Origin: SAR202 cluster bacterium
GTDB lineage: Bacteria; Chloroflexota; Dehalococcoidia; Lucifugimonadales; UBA1123
Assembly (NCBI GenBank): GCA_030752795.1
Contig: JASMDM010000081.1
Location: 1-64,000, forward strand
Length of the DNA: 64,000 bases
Reading direction: 5' to 3'
Every line of letters starts with the position of its first letter. The first letter of the stretch is position 1. The position numbers were made by a program, and so were the translations under genes. Below are positions 1 to 7,794 of this stretch, piece after piece. The notes below the pieces were generated by a model. It was given only the letters and a program-made list of their open reading frames with translations. It ran no database searches and was not told the DNA's origin.

Positions 1-408
1 AACCTGAGTGGCAGTACCGTCAACCTCGATGAGCTACCTCCCGCTGCCAACTTGAGGGCCATGCTTTATGGGGTACCCTGGCCGGACCCCAGACGGCAGA
101 GGTAAGAGCGAGGCAGGAGGCGGATATCCGCGGCATGTAGGCGAAGTCCAAGGGCAGGATCGGCGTCCGACCGCCGGTCCCAACCGCAGCAGGGGAAGAC
201 GATTTCTGATGCGGGTTCATCACTTGACAGGAGGGCGTATGTAACGTGAGATTGGTATGGTAGGCGGCAGTTGACAACTTCAACAGGCGGTCATACAGTC
301 TATGCCATCTCGGAATGGTGAGTTTACGAAGTCACTGGATTCCATTTGGGGATTAACGGCTGTGACGTTACATCAAGCGATTGACACTCCAATAATCTTA
401 GTTGCGGT
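1..408. other. left-edge gap; possible 3' end of a cut-off gene
   Basis: No confident gene. The + strand is open from base 1 to a TAA at 103-105 and would end in LRAMLYGVPWPDPRRQR, so this could be the tail of a gene starting outside the window. Nothing recognisable confirms it. Bases 106-408 hold no gene I can support. Confidence 0.25.
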
Positions 409-792
409 ATGATCTATTACGCAAACTCGTCAGCTGGAGTGACAGTGGATCACCTGCGAGGGTTCTTCGTGGGCTGGCCCAATCCGCCCTCGCCTGAGAC
501 CCACCTGAAGGTGCTGCAGGGTAGCGACGAGGTCGTGTTGGCGGTCGACGACTACACAGGCGATCTAGTTGGCTTCATAACGGCCCTGACCGACGGCGTG
601 ATATACGCCTACATCTCATTGTTGGAGGTCTTGCCGCAGCACCAGGGACACAGCATCGGCTCTGAGTTGGTGCGTCGCATGCTGGCCAAGCTTGAAAAGC
701 TGTACGCCATCGACGTACTCCGCGATCAAGAGGTGCAACCCTTCTATGCTTGATTGGGTATGCGGCCCGCCGCCGGAATGTTAGTCCGATGA
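409..792 (+). pseudogene. GNAT-family N-acetyltransferase with internal TGA
   Basis: The family transfers an acetyl group from acetyl-CoA to an amine. The acetyl-CoA loop is visible as QHQGHSIGSELV, preceded by the beta-4 strand AYISLLEVLP. Reading stops at a TGA (751-753) right after QPFYA. The same frame continues LGMRPAAGMLVR to a second TGA at 790-792, which is the normal GNAT ending (FY-x-LGMRPA). A single CGA-to-TGA change would explain this, since Arg or Glu is usual at that position. The restored product is about 127 residues. I read it as a recently inactivated gene, or one needing read-through; other genes here end normally in TGA, so recoding is unlikely. The next gene is also broken. 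Confidence 0.7.
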
Positions 793-1017
793 CGAGAGCG
801 GTTGTCAGAGGCTTGATGTGTCTCGAATTGTCCAGCCTTCGTTCAACGGCTAGCGCTGCTGATGTTGTGGCTCACGCACGATCAGCCGGGTCGGTTAGCG
901 ACGCCGGGGCGGTCAGCATCCGCCTCGGTGCAACACACGGATGATCGGGCCTCCGCGAGCAGTCATTCTCCCTCCGCCATATTCTTGCCCTGACGCGGAC
1001 CACAAATTGGGTGAACC

Positions 1018-2023
1018 GTGAATCCCTATCAATACAATCCCGACAGACTTTCCGATTCCCACTTCGAAAAAGGGTCGCTCGAGCGCCTCGTGATCGGCAA
1101 CGAATGTCGATTGCTTGACTATAGGCGGACACCGCTTCGAGTGCGAGAACTCCGAGAAGCAGCCGGCTTGGTCATCCTGGAGATCCTCGACCTCGAGGAC
1201 AAAGGAAACACGTGGGACATCCCGATCGAGGACATTGCCGGTTTCCAATTCGCGCTGGACTCTCGTCGGGCTGACCCCGAGGCAGTGGCGCGCTACGCAG
1301 CCATCGCGGATCGGCTAGATCGGCCGGCTGCGGTCACCTGCGATGAAGGCGCTCGGTATGCAACAGTTGCGGATCTCGCGGAGGCTGAACAGGCGGCGGT
1401 TGAGTGGATCCGCCTTCGATCGACAGCGCTGCACGCTGGCGTCCGGCCCGACTTCTCACGCCCCATGGGCATCGAGGGGCTCTACGCCGACATCGAAGCC
1501 TACATGAGCCACCATGGTCTCGCCCATATCGAGGCGATCTTCGCCGCCCACTACGTTGGTAAGTTCCACTACAGTGAGTTCGTGAAGGCTCACCGCATTA
1601 CTATCGCCGAGATGGGCCTTGTGCCTTACGAGGGTAAGGTTCTTCGTGATGAATCGGCGCTCCAGGGCGAGTTCGCCCGCGCGCGACGTCGCGAGCATGT
1701 CATTCGGAGAATGGCTTTCGTTCGTGCCATCTACAGGGGCGCCTGGGTATCTCTTCCCGTGGGGTACACTCTCGCGGGCTTGTGGAGCCGTCCCGAAACA
1801 AGACATTCGTTTCGACGACCACGAACGTACAAATCGCGGAGGACGTGGCCTGTTTCCGTGAGCCATCGGATCCGAACAAAGACGGGTACGGGTCGGTGTG
1901 CTGATGTCGCAGAACGTTCTTCTGAATCGAGTCTTCATGACCTACATGGAGACATCGCAGATGAACCACCCCTACCGAGAATCGGAGGTTATACTTCCCC
2001 ATGACCCTGGCCAGGCTTTCTAG
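1018..2023 (+). pseudogene. unknown protein, two frameshifts
   Basis: I do not recognise the family. Coding runs in the first frame from GTG 1018 (just after an in-frame TGA) to about 1779. It continues in the second frame to about 1893 (EDVACFREPSDPNKDGYG) and in the third to TAG 2021-2023 (VLMSQNVLLNRVFMTYMET). Each switch fits a one-base deletion. The restored product is about 335 residues, with no obvious signal peptide or membrane segment. A His-rich stretch (MSHHGLAHIEAIFAAHYVG) near residue 165 could bind metal, which is a guess. Both shifts could be sequencing errors. Confidence 0.6.
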
Positions 2024-2370
2024 GTCGGCGCCAAGAAGCAAACTCCCAAGAGGTGGTGTATGAGAAGAGATGGCGTAGGGAGCCTGTCATGACGGATATC
2101 TAGCGTCATGAGTTCAGTGTAAACGCGGTTGCGGTCGGGATCAGGCGATCACGACGTCATTGGTGCCAAATAACCCGGCCCGTTGCCCGATGCTCCTGCC
2201 AATTAGCTTCATAATGTCTGAGCGACCGACTCGCAACATTGCGGGGCTTTCCGGTCTGGGACCGTCCGCATTCTTGCATTAAAAGAAGGCCGAAGATACG
2301 TTAACCCTACCTAAAACCTCTTGTCTGCAATTGAGAGATGCGATCGAGGCCGTTGGGAGAAGATAAGTCT
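2024..2370. other. gap with no gene
   Basis: About 350 bases between the broken unknown gene and the small ORF. The base composition is more AT-rich than the flanking genes. It may carry the promoter for the CoA-transferase block, but I see no convincing -35/-10 pair, repeat or hairpin. Confidence 0.5.
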
Positions 2371-2514
2371 ATGACTAGACATGATGAGTACGTCCAGAGG
2401 ACGAAGAGTGACAACGCCTTGGAGCGCATCGCCGACGGGACCACCAACATCGCGGAGCGGGTAATCTATCTTGTCACCGGCAGCTTGTCGGGGATACACG
2501 GCGGCAGGCACTGA
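2371..2514 (+). CDS. small 47-residue protein coupled to CoA-transferase
   Basis: ATG 2371 follows a GGGAGA (2355-2360) and the frame ends in TGA 2512-2514. That stop shares its last base with the ATG of the CoA-transferase (TGATG), the classic layout for translational coupling. The product begins MTRHDEYVQRTKSDNALERI and is charged and probably helical. It has no signal peptide or Cys pair. The function is unknown. It could be a short leader peptide that sets translation of the next gene, or a chance open frame; the stop/start overlap is the main support. Confidence 0.5.
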   Translation: MTRHDEYVQRTKSDNALERIADGTTNIAERVIYLVTGSLSGIHGGRH

Positions 2515-3770
2515 TGCCGGACGCCCGCCTCGCCCTGGAAGGCGTTCGCATACTGGACTTCTCGCGCATCTGGGCCGGCCCACACGCGACCAAGCTGCTG
2601 GCCGACATGGGCGCCGAGATCATCAAGGTGGAGTCAGCTCGCGCCTGGGACCCGCACCGGATGATCGACGGCTCCGGCAACCTCCCGGACGGCGACCCCG
2701 GTCCCGATCGTTGGAACCGCTCCGGATGGTTCAACACCTTGCACCTGAGTAAGTACGGCATCACGGTCGAGATTCGAGAACCCAAAGGCAAGGCTATCCT
2801 AGAAGAGATCGTCGCCATCAGCGACGTGGTGATCGAGAACTTCCGAGCCGGAGCGCTCGCGCGGCGTGGTTTCGGCTACGAGCGGTTGCGTGAGCTCCGA
2901 CCCGACATCGTCGTCGTGTCGATGCCCGCGCTGGGCAACACCGGGCAGTGGCGCGACTTCATACAGTATGGCATCGGGCAGGAGCAACTCGGCGGCATCG
3001 CGTCTATGAACGGGTACCTGGACCGCGATGGACCGGTCAAGTCGGGTGTCAACTTCGGCGACCCGGTTGCGGGCGCGCACGCGGCGGGGGCCGTGCTGTC
3101 CGCGTTGTGGCGCCGGCGTCGCACCGGAAAGGGTGCGTTCATCGACCTGGCGCAGCTCGAATCATCCATATCGGTCATCGGCGAGCACATTGTCGGACAG
3201 CAGATGGGCGGTGAGCCTCCGCGGAACCGGGGGAATCGTCACCCGGTTTTCGCACCCCACGGCGCCTATCCCTGCGCGGGCGAAGACCGATGGGTCACGA
3301 TCGCGGTGACGTCGGACGCTCAATGGCGCGCGCTGTGCGATGTTCTTGGCAAACCCGAGCTGGCTGACGACCCAAAATACGCCGACACGCTGTCGCGACA
3401 CGAAAACCACGACGACCTTGACTCGATCATAGCCGCGTGGACGCGCGAACGCGACCCGTACGATGTCATGCACGCGCTTCAGGAGCGGGGCGTGCCAGCC
3501 ACCCCGGTGATGACCGGGCAGGACATCTTCGACGACCCGCAGTACCAGGAGCGAGGCGTGCTCGAGCTCGTCGACCACCCGTCCACGGGCCCGTACTTCA
3601 TCCCCGGCATCGCATGGAAGATGTCGCGAACCCCAGGTCGGGTTCGATGGCCCAGTCCTCGCATGGGCGAGCACAACGACCGTGTCTTCGGCGACCTGCT
3701 CGGAATGTCGCCGGAAGCCATGTCGAAGCTCTCCGACGACGGCGTCACGGGCACAAAACCGTTGTTTTGA
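2514..3770 (+). CDS. CaiB/BaiF family (class III) CoA-transferase
   Basis: Moves CoA between carboxylic acids, usually activating a substrate with a donor acyl-CoA such as succinyl-CoA or formyl-CoA. The 418-residue length is normal. The N-terminus (GVRILDFSRIWAGPHATKLLADMGAEIIKVE) is the family signature. FGDPVAG at about 181-187 carries the expected catalytic Asp (D183) that forms the aspartyl-CoA thioester. The C-terminal linker and small domain (RGVPATPVM, DPQYQERG) are present. It lies upstream of the CoxMSL genes but is separated from them by 270 bases. I infer activation of an acid in the same pathway; the substrate is unknown. Confidence 0.9.
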   Translation: MPDARLALEGVRILDFSRIWAGPHATKLLADMGAEIIKVESARAWDPHRMIDGSGNLPDGDPGPDRWNRSGWFNTLHLSKYGITVEIREPKGKAILEEIVAISDVVIENFRAGALARRGFGYERLRELRPDIVVVSMPALGNTGQWRDFIQYGIGQEQLGGIASMNGYLDRDGPVKSGVNFGDPVAGAHAAGAVLSALWRRRRTGKGAFIDLAQLESSISVIGEHIVGQQMGGEPPRNRGNRHPVFAPHGAYPCAGEDRWVTIAVTSDAQWRALCDVLGKPELADDPKYADTLSRHENHDDLDSIIAAWTRERDPYDVMHALQERGVPATPVMTGQDIFDDPQYQERGVLELVDHPSTGPYFIPGIAWKMSRTPGRVRWPSPRMGEHNDRVFGDLLGMSPEAMSKLSDDGVTGTKPLF

Positions 3771-3787
3771 GCAACACGTGTTAATTG

Positions 3788-3816
3788 TTGTTCACTAAAC
3801 ATCGCTCTGATATACT
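3788..3816 (+). promoter_or_regulatory. candidate promoter for coxMSL operon
   Basis: TATACT at 3811-3816 is a good -10 (5 of 6). TTGTTC at 3788-3793 lies exactly 17 bases upstream but matches the -35 consensus poorly. The position fits transcription of coxM, with a leader of about 220 bases. Confidence 0.35.
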
Positions 3817-4038
3817 GTCGAACATCTCCGGGAGTTGGCGCCAGAACCGCGTTTGTTGCGCTTTCATTTCCGGTAACGAACATCTCTAGTTCCCCGGTTG
3901 CGCCGGTGGGTTGTGTGTGGGTTGAGACGGGGCCGACGAGTCTCTTTTTACGACTCCAACGACTCGCTGAACGTATCGGTTTTTGGGACTCGGATAGGCA
4001 TCGCGGTATCGATTGACCTGTTGAAAGGAGGCCGGCTA

Positions 4039-4911
4039 TTGAAGTGGATTGATTACGCCGCTCCCCACTCGGTGAGGGGGGCCGTTGACCTGTTAGGCCA
4101 GGCTGGCGACAAAGCGAGGATCATGGCGGGCGGGACGGACCTGCTGGTGCAGCTCAGGCTGCGAGCCTATGACCTCGACCTGGTCGTGGATGGCAAAGGC
4201 ATCCCCGATTTGAACGAGCTCACATACGACCCGATAAACGGGTTGACCGTCGGCGCCGCTGTGCCGTGCTACCGAATATACGGCAACGCCGCCGTGGCCC
4301 AGGCATATCCTGGGTTGATCGACGCGATTTCGGCGATTGGCGGAACGCAGATTCAGGGACGCGCCTCGCTCGGAGGCAACCTGTGCAACGCCGCTCCCAG
4401 CGCCGACTCGATACCTCCGATGATCGCGCTCAATGCGACAGCGCGAATCGCGGGCCCGAACGGCACACGAGAAGTGGCCGTCGAAGACTTTTGCACCGGC
4501 GTCAGGCAGACGGTTATCGGTCAGGGTGAGATTCTCACCTCGATCCATTTCCCGCCTCCCGAGGCCAACACCGGGGCTCACTACCTGCGCTTCACTCCCA
4601 GAAACGAGATGGACATCGCGGTTGCGGGCGCGGGTGTCTCGGTGACGCTGAACAACGGCAACATCGCCAGCGCCCGAGTGATCCTGTCCGCCGTTGCGCC
4701 GACACCGCTATTCGTGAAAGAGGCCGGGGACGCGCTCGCGGGCAAGCCTGCTAACGACGAGTCCATCGCCGTGGCCGCCAGCATCGCCCGAGACGCCGCC
4801 AAGCCCATCACCGACATGCGCGGCACCATCGAGTTTAGAAAGCATCTGTGCGAGGTGCTCACTCGCCGGGCGCTGAACACCGCCATCGAGCGAGCTAAGG
4901 AGAACAACTAG
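4039..4911 (+). CDS. coxM: xanthine dehydrogenase family, FAD-binding subunit
   Basis: Medium subunit of a CoxMSL-type molybdenum hydroxylase; it passes electrons from the Fe-S clusters to an acceptor through FAD. The start is TTG 4039, preceded by AAAGGAGG (4024-4031). The open frame upstream to 3898 does not look like protein. The product is 290 residues. FAD-contact motifs are AGGTDLL (30-36) and ASLGGNLCNAAPSADS (109-124); the CO dehydrogenase C-terminal domain follows. The stop at 4909-4911 directly abuts the coxS ATG. The substrate cannot be read from this subunit. Confidence 0.92.
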   Translation: MKWIDYAAPHSVRGAVDLLGQAGDKARIMAGGTDLLVQLRLRAYDLDLVVDGKGIPDLNELTYDPINGLTVGAAVPCYRIYGNAAVAQAYPGLIDAISAIGGTQIQGRASLGGNLCNAAPSADSIPPMIALNATARIAGPNGTREVAVEDFCTGVRQTVIGQGEILTSIHFPPPEANTGAHYLRFTPRNEMDIAVAGAGVSVTLNNGNIASARVILSAVAPTPLFVKEAGDALAGKPANDESIAVAASIARDAAKPITDMRGTIEFRKHLCEVLTRRALNTAIERAKENN

Positions 4912-5391
4912 ATGCCAGGAAAGACCCACGTACAGACGATAATCAACGGAGAGCACATCGACTTCCTGTGCGAGCCTCGCCAGAGCCTGCTCGAGTGCCT
5001 CCGCGACGTGATCGGGCTGACCGGCAGCAAAGAAGGCTGCAACGACGGCAACTGCGGCGCGTGCACGGTCGTGTTCGACGGCCGCATCGTGACGTCGTGC
5101 CTGGTTCTCGGCGTCGAAGCCGAAGGCAAAGAGATCACCACGATCGAGGGAATCGCGGATGGAAACACGCTCCATCCCGTCCAGCAAGCATACCTCGAAA
5201 ACGCCGCGCTTCAGTGCGGCATCTGCACGCCGGGATTCATCGTGTCGTCGAAGGCTCTGCTCGATCAGAACCCGACGCCGACCGAGCACGAAATCCGGTA
5301 CTGGCTTGCGAACAACCTCTGCCGCTGCACCGGTTACGACAAGATCGTCCGAGCCGTGCAAGACGCTGCCGTGAAGATGCAAGAGGCCTAA
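4912..5391 (+). CDS. coxS: xanthine dehydrogenase family, 2Fe-2S subunit
   Basis: Small electron-transfer subunit carrying two [2Fe-2S] clusters. The plant-ferredoxin-type N-terminal domain has Cys 43, 48, 51 and 63 (CNDGNCGAC...C). The C-terminal helical domain has Cys 102, 105, 137 and 139 (CGIC, CRC), as expected for the family. The length of 159 is normal. It starts immediately after the coxM stop and ends three bases before the coxL start, so the three are one operon. A relic of a second coxS end lies at 7716-7781. Confidence 0.95.
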   Translation: MPGKTHVQTIINGEHIDFLCEPRQSLLECLRDVIGLTGSKEGCNDGNCGACTVVFDGRIVTSCLVLGVEAEGKEITTIEGIADGNTLHPVQQAYLENAALQCGICTPGFIVSSKALLDQNPTPTEHEIRYWLANNLCRCTGYDKIVRAVQDAAVKMQEA

Positions 5392-5393
5392 GT

Positions 5394-7691
5394 TTGGCCG
5401 CCCCTGATTCAGAGCGCGATACAGTGCCCGCGACGACAGAATTTGACGTTGTGGGCACTAGTCCCATTCGCCACGATGGGGCCGACAAGGTAACGGGGCG
5501 CGCCGTGTTCGGGCCGGACTTCCAGTCCGCGGGACTGCTTCACGGCAAGATGTTGCGCAGCCCCCACGCCCACGCTCGAATCAAGTCAATCGACACCGCC
5601 AAGGCTAAGGCCGCTCCCGGCGTCTATGCCGTGGTGACGGCGAACGACCTCCCCAGCAACGGCGGTGACCGACTCGTGGACCTTGGCATCGGCCCGATAC
5701 GGGTCGAATTCCTGCGCAACAACATCCTGGCCAGAGAGAAAGTTCTGTACAAGGGCCACGCCGTGGCCGGTGTCGCGGCGATCAGCGCCCACGCCGCCGA
5801 AGAAGCCTTGGCACTCATCGACGTCGAGTACGAGGCGCTTCCTTCGGTGATGACGATTTCCGAAGCGATGAAGCCCGACGCGCCCTTGTTGTACGACAAT
5901 CTCAAAACGTCAGGGCTCGGCGAGGCGAGCGACAAACCAAGCAACGTCGCCAGCCGGCTCCGGCTCAGTCTGGGAGATGCCGGCAACGGGTTCGAGGACG
6001 CCGATGTGATCGTCGAGCGTGAGTTCGACACCAGCGCTGTGCACCAGGGCTACATCGAACCTCACAATTGCACCGCGCTATGGAACACGGACGGCCGGCT
6101 GCACATTTGGGCCAGCACCCAGGGCGCTTTCGGCGCGCGGACCGCGGTCGCCTGGATACTGGATCTGCCCGTGTCTCAGGTCAAAGTCACGCCGTTGGAG
6201 ATCGGCGGCGGGTTCGGCGGCAAGACCGCCCTGTACCTCGATCCCGTGGCGGCGCTCCTCTCGAAGCAAACGGGGCAGCCAGTGAAGATGGTGATGACGC
6301 GCCAGGAGGTCTTTGAGGGCACAGGACCGACTCCGGGCTCTCACATCAAAGTCAAGATAGGCGCGACCCAAGAGGGCGCCATCACCGCGGCCCAGGCGTC
6401 TTTGGCGTACGAAGCCGGCGGCTTCCCTGGTTCGTTGGTCACGATTCCGGCAATGAGCGTCTTCGTCGCGTACGACATTCCGAACGTGACGATCGACGGC
6501 TTTGACGTGCTGACGAACAAACCCAAGACCGAGCCGTATCGCGCGCCCGGCGCCACCAACGCCGCGTTCGCCGTTGAGTCGGTGGTCGACGACATCGCCG
6601 ACCGCCTCGGAATCGATCCTATTGAGTTCCGGCTCCGGAACGCGGCCAAAGAGGGCACTCCACGGGCCGAAAGTCCACCCCACGCTCTCATCGGCGGCGT
6701 CGAGGTGTTGGAGGCGATGAAACACCATCCCCACTACACGACGCCTCTTGAAGGGCCAAACCGTGGCCGAGGCGTCGCGGTCGGGTTCTCTGGCAGCATC
6801 GGCTTTCACTCCAGTTGCACCATCACCGTAAACGCCGACGGCACGGCGGCCCTGGTCGAAGGCTCCTCCGATCTGTCGGGCAGCCGAACGACCGTCGCAA
6901 TGCAAGCCGCTGAAGTGCTCGGCATTCCCGCCGAGGACGTCCATCCGTCGGTGGGAGACACCGACTCGGTGGGCTTCACCTTCTTGACCGGCGGAAGCCG
7001 CACCACGTTCGCCACGGGCTGGGCCGCTTACGAGGCCGCCCAGGACGTTGCACGGCAGATGATCGCGCGGGCAGCATTGATTTGGGACGTCAACGCCGAT
7101 GCGCTGAAACTGGAGCACGGCGTCTTCATGTCCACGGCAGACCCCGAGCTCAGGATGACGTTCAAGGAACTGGCCGACCAGATCGAAGCGACCGGGGAGA
7201 CCGTTCTTGGCCGCGGCTCGGTGAATCCGTCCGGCGCCGGAGGCTCGTTTATCGGCGACATCGTCGACGTGGAGGTCGATCCGGAGACCGGCAAGGTAGA
7301 CATCCTCAGATTCACCGCCGTTCAAGATGTCGGCAAGGCCGTCCATCCTGGGCAGGTGGAAGGTCAGATACAGGGCGGAACCACCCAGGGCATCGGTTGG
7401 GCCCTCAACGAAGAGTACTTCATGACCGACGACGGCAGGATGGCGAATCCAACCCTCTTAGACTACCGGATGCCCACCAGCCTCGATCTGCCGATGATAG
7501 ACGCGGTCATCGTCGAAGTTCCGAACCCGGCGCACCCGTTCGGAGTCAGAGGCGTCGGTGAAGCAAGCATCGTCCCGCCGGCTGGCGCGATCGCGAACGC
7601 CATTCACAACGCGGTCGGAGCCCGGGTCGGCGAACTCCCGATGAAGCCGACGACAGTCGCGAAAGCAATTTGGGACAAGAGCAACGAGTAA
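5394..7691 (+). CDS. coxL: xanthine dehydrogenase family, molybdopterin subunit
   Basis: Catalytic large subunit, 765 residues; hydroxylates a substrate at a Mo-cytosine-dinucleotide or Mo-pterin centre. The chosen start is TTG 5394. From there the protein aligns residue for residue with the start of the second copy (..EFDVVGTSPIRHDG against ..EFNVVGTRPVRHDG), so the longer open frame to 4968 is an artefact. GGGFGGK is at 271-277, EPYRAPGATNAAF in the middle, and GVRGVGEAS near the end carries the family's catalytic Glu (about E723). The AYRCSFR active-site loop of true CO dehydrogenase is not seen, so CO oxidation is unlikely. An aldehyde, purine or N-heterocycle substrate is plausible. Confidence 0.92.
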   Translation: MAAPDSERDTVPATTEFDVVGTSPIRHDGADKVTGRAVFGPDFQSAGLLHGKMLRSPHAHARIKSIDTAKAKAAPGVYAVVTANDLPSNGGDRLVDLGIGPIRVEFLRNNILAREKVLYKGHAVAGVAAISAHAAEEALALIDVEYEALPSVMTISEAMKPDAPLLYDNLKTSGLGEASDKPSNVASRLRLSLGDAGNGFEDADVIVEREFDTSAVHQGYIEPHNCTALWNTDGRLHIWASTQGAFGARTAVAWILDLPVSQVKVTPLEIGGGFGGKTALYLDPVAALLSKQTGQPVKMVMTRQEVFEGTGPTPGSHIKVKIGATQEGAITAAQASLAYEAGGFPGSLVTIPAMSVFVAYDIPNVTIDGFDVLTNKPKTEPYRAPGATNAAFAVESVVDDIADRLGIDPIEFRLRNAAKEGTPRAESPPHALIGGVEVLEAMKHHPHYTTPLEGPNRGRGVAVGFSGSIGFHSSCTITVNADGTAALVEGSSDLSGSRTTVAMQAAEVLGIPAEDVHPSVGDTDSVGFTFLTGGSRTTFATGWAAYEAAQDVARQMIARAALIWDVNADALKLEHGVFMSTADPELRMTFKELADQIEATGETVLGRGSVNPSGAGGSFIGDIVDVEVDPETGKVDILRFTAVQDVGKAVHPGQVEGQIQGGTTQGIGWALNEEYFMTDDGRMANPTLLDYRMPTSLDLPMIDAVIVEVPNPAHPFGVRGVGEASIVPPAGAIANAIHNAVGARVGELPMKPTTVAKAIWDKSNE

Positions 7692-7715
7692 GATCGAGCG
7701 AATTTACCGGCAAGC

Positions 7716-7781
7716 CTAGAGTGTTGTATCGGAGATGAAAAAATAAATCAGGCCGTGCTGGATGCGGCGGTGAGGATGTAG
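7716..7781 (+). pseudogene. relic of a second coxS (3' end)
   Basis: A short open stretch ending at TAG 7779-7781 reads CIGDEKINQAVLDAAVRM. This matches the end of intact CoxS (CTGYDKIVRAVQDAAVKM) at 12 of 18 positions without gaps. It sits just upstream of the second coxL, as coxS does upstream of the first. It is too short to be functional and is best read as what remains of a duplicated coxS. Confidence 0.75.
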
Positions 7782-7794
7782 GAGGAGGAGAGGC

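Noticed and set aside
20..283. Minus-strand frame at the left edge
   Set aside because: No start site, irregular composition and no motif.
4968..5393. The coxL open frame extends upstream to 4968
   Set aside because: This part lies over coxS in another frame and is Arg-rich shadow sequence. The paralogue alignment places the start at TTG 5394.
6078..7346. Long minus-strand frame opposite coxL
   Set aside because: It mirrors the GC-rich codon pattern of coxL, is Arg/Gly-rich and matches no fold. The same holds for 8124-9698, 10552-11673 and 37091-38926.
5394..7691. True aerobic CO dehydrogenase large subunit
   Set aside because: The AYRCSFR active-site loop of form I CoxL is absent, so the broader aldehyde/xanthine oxidase family is the safe call.
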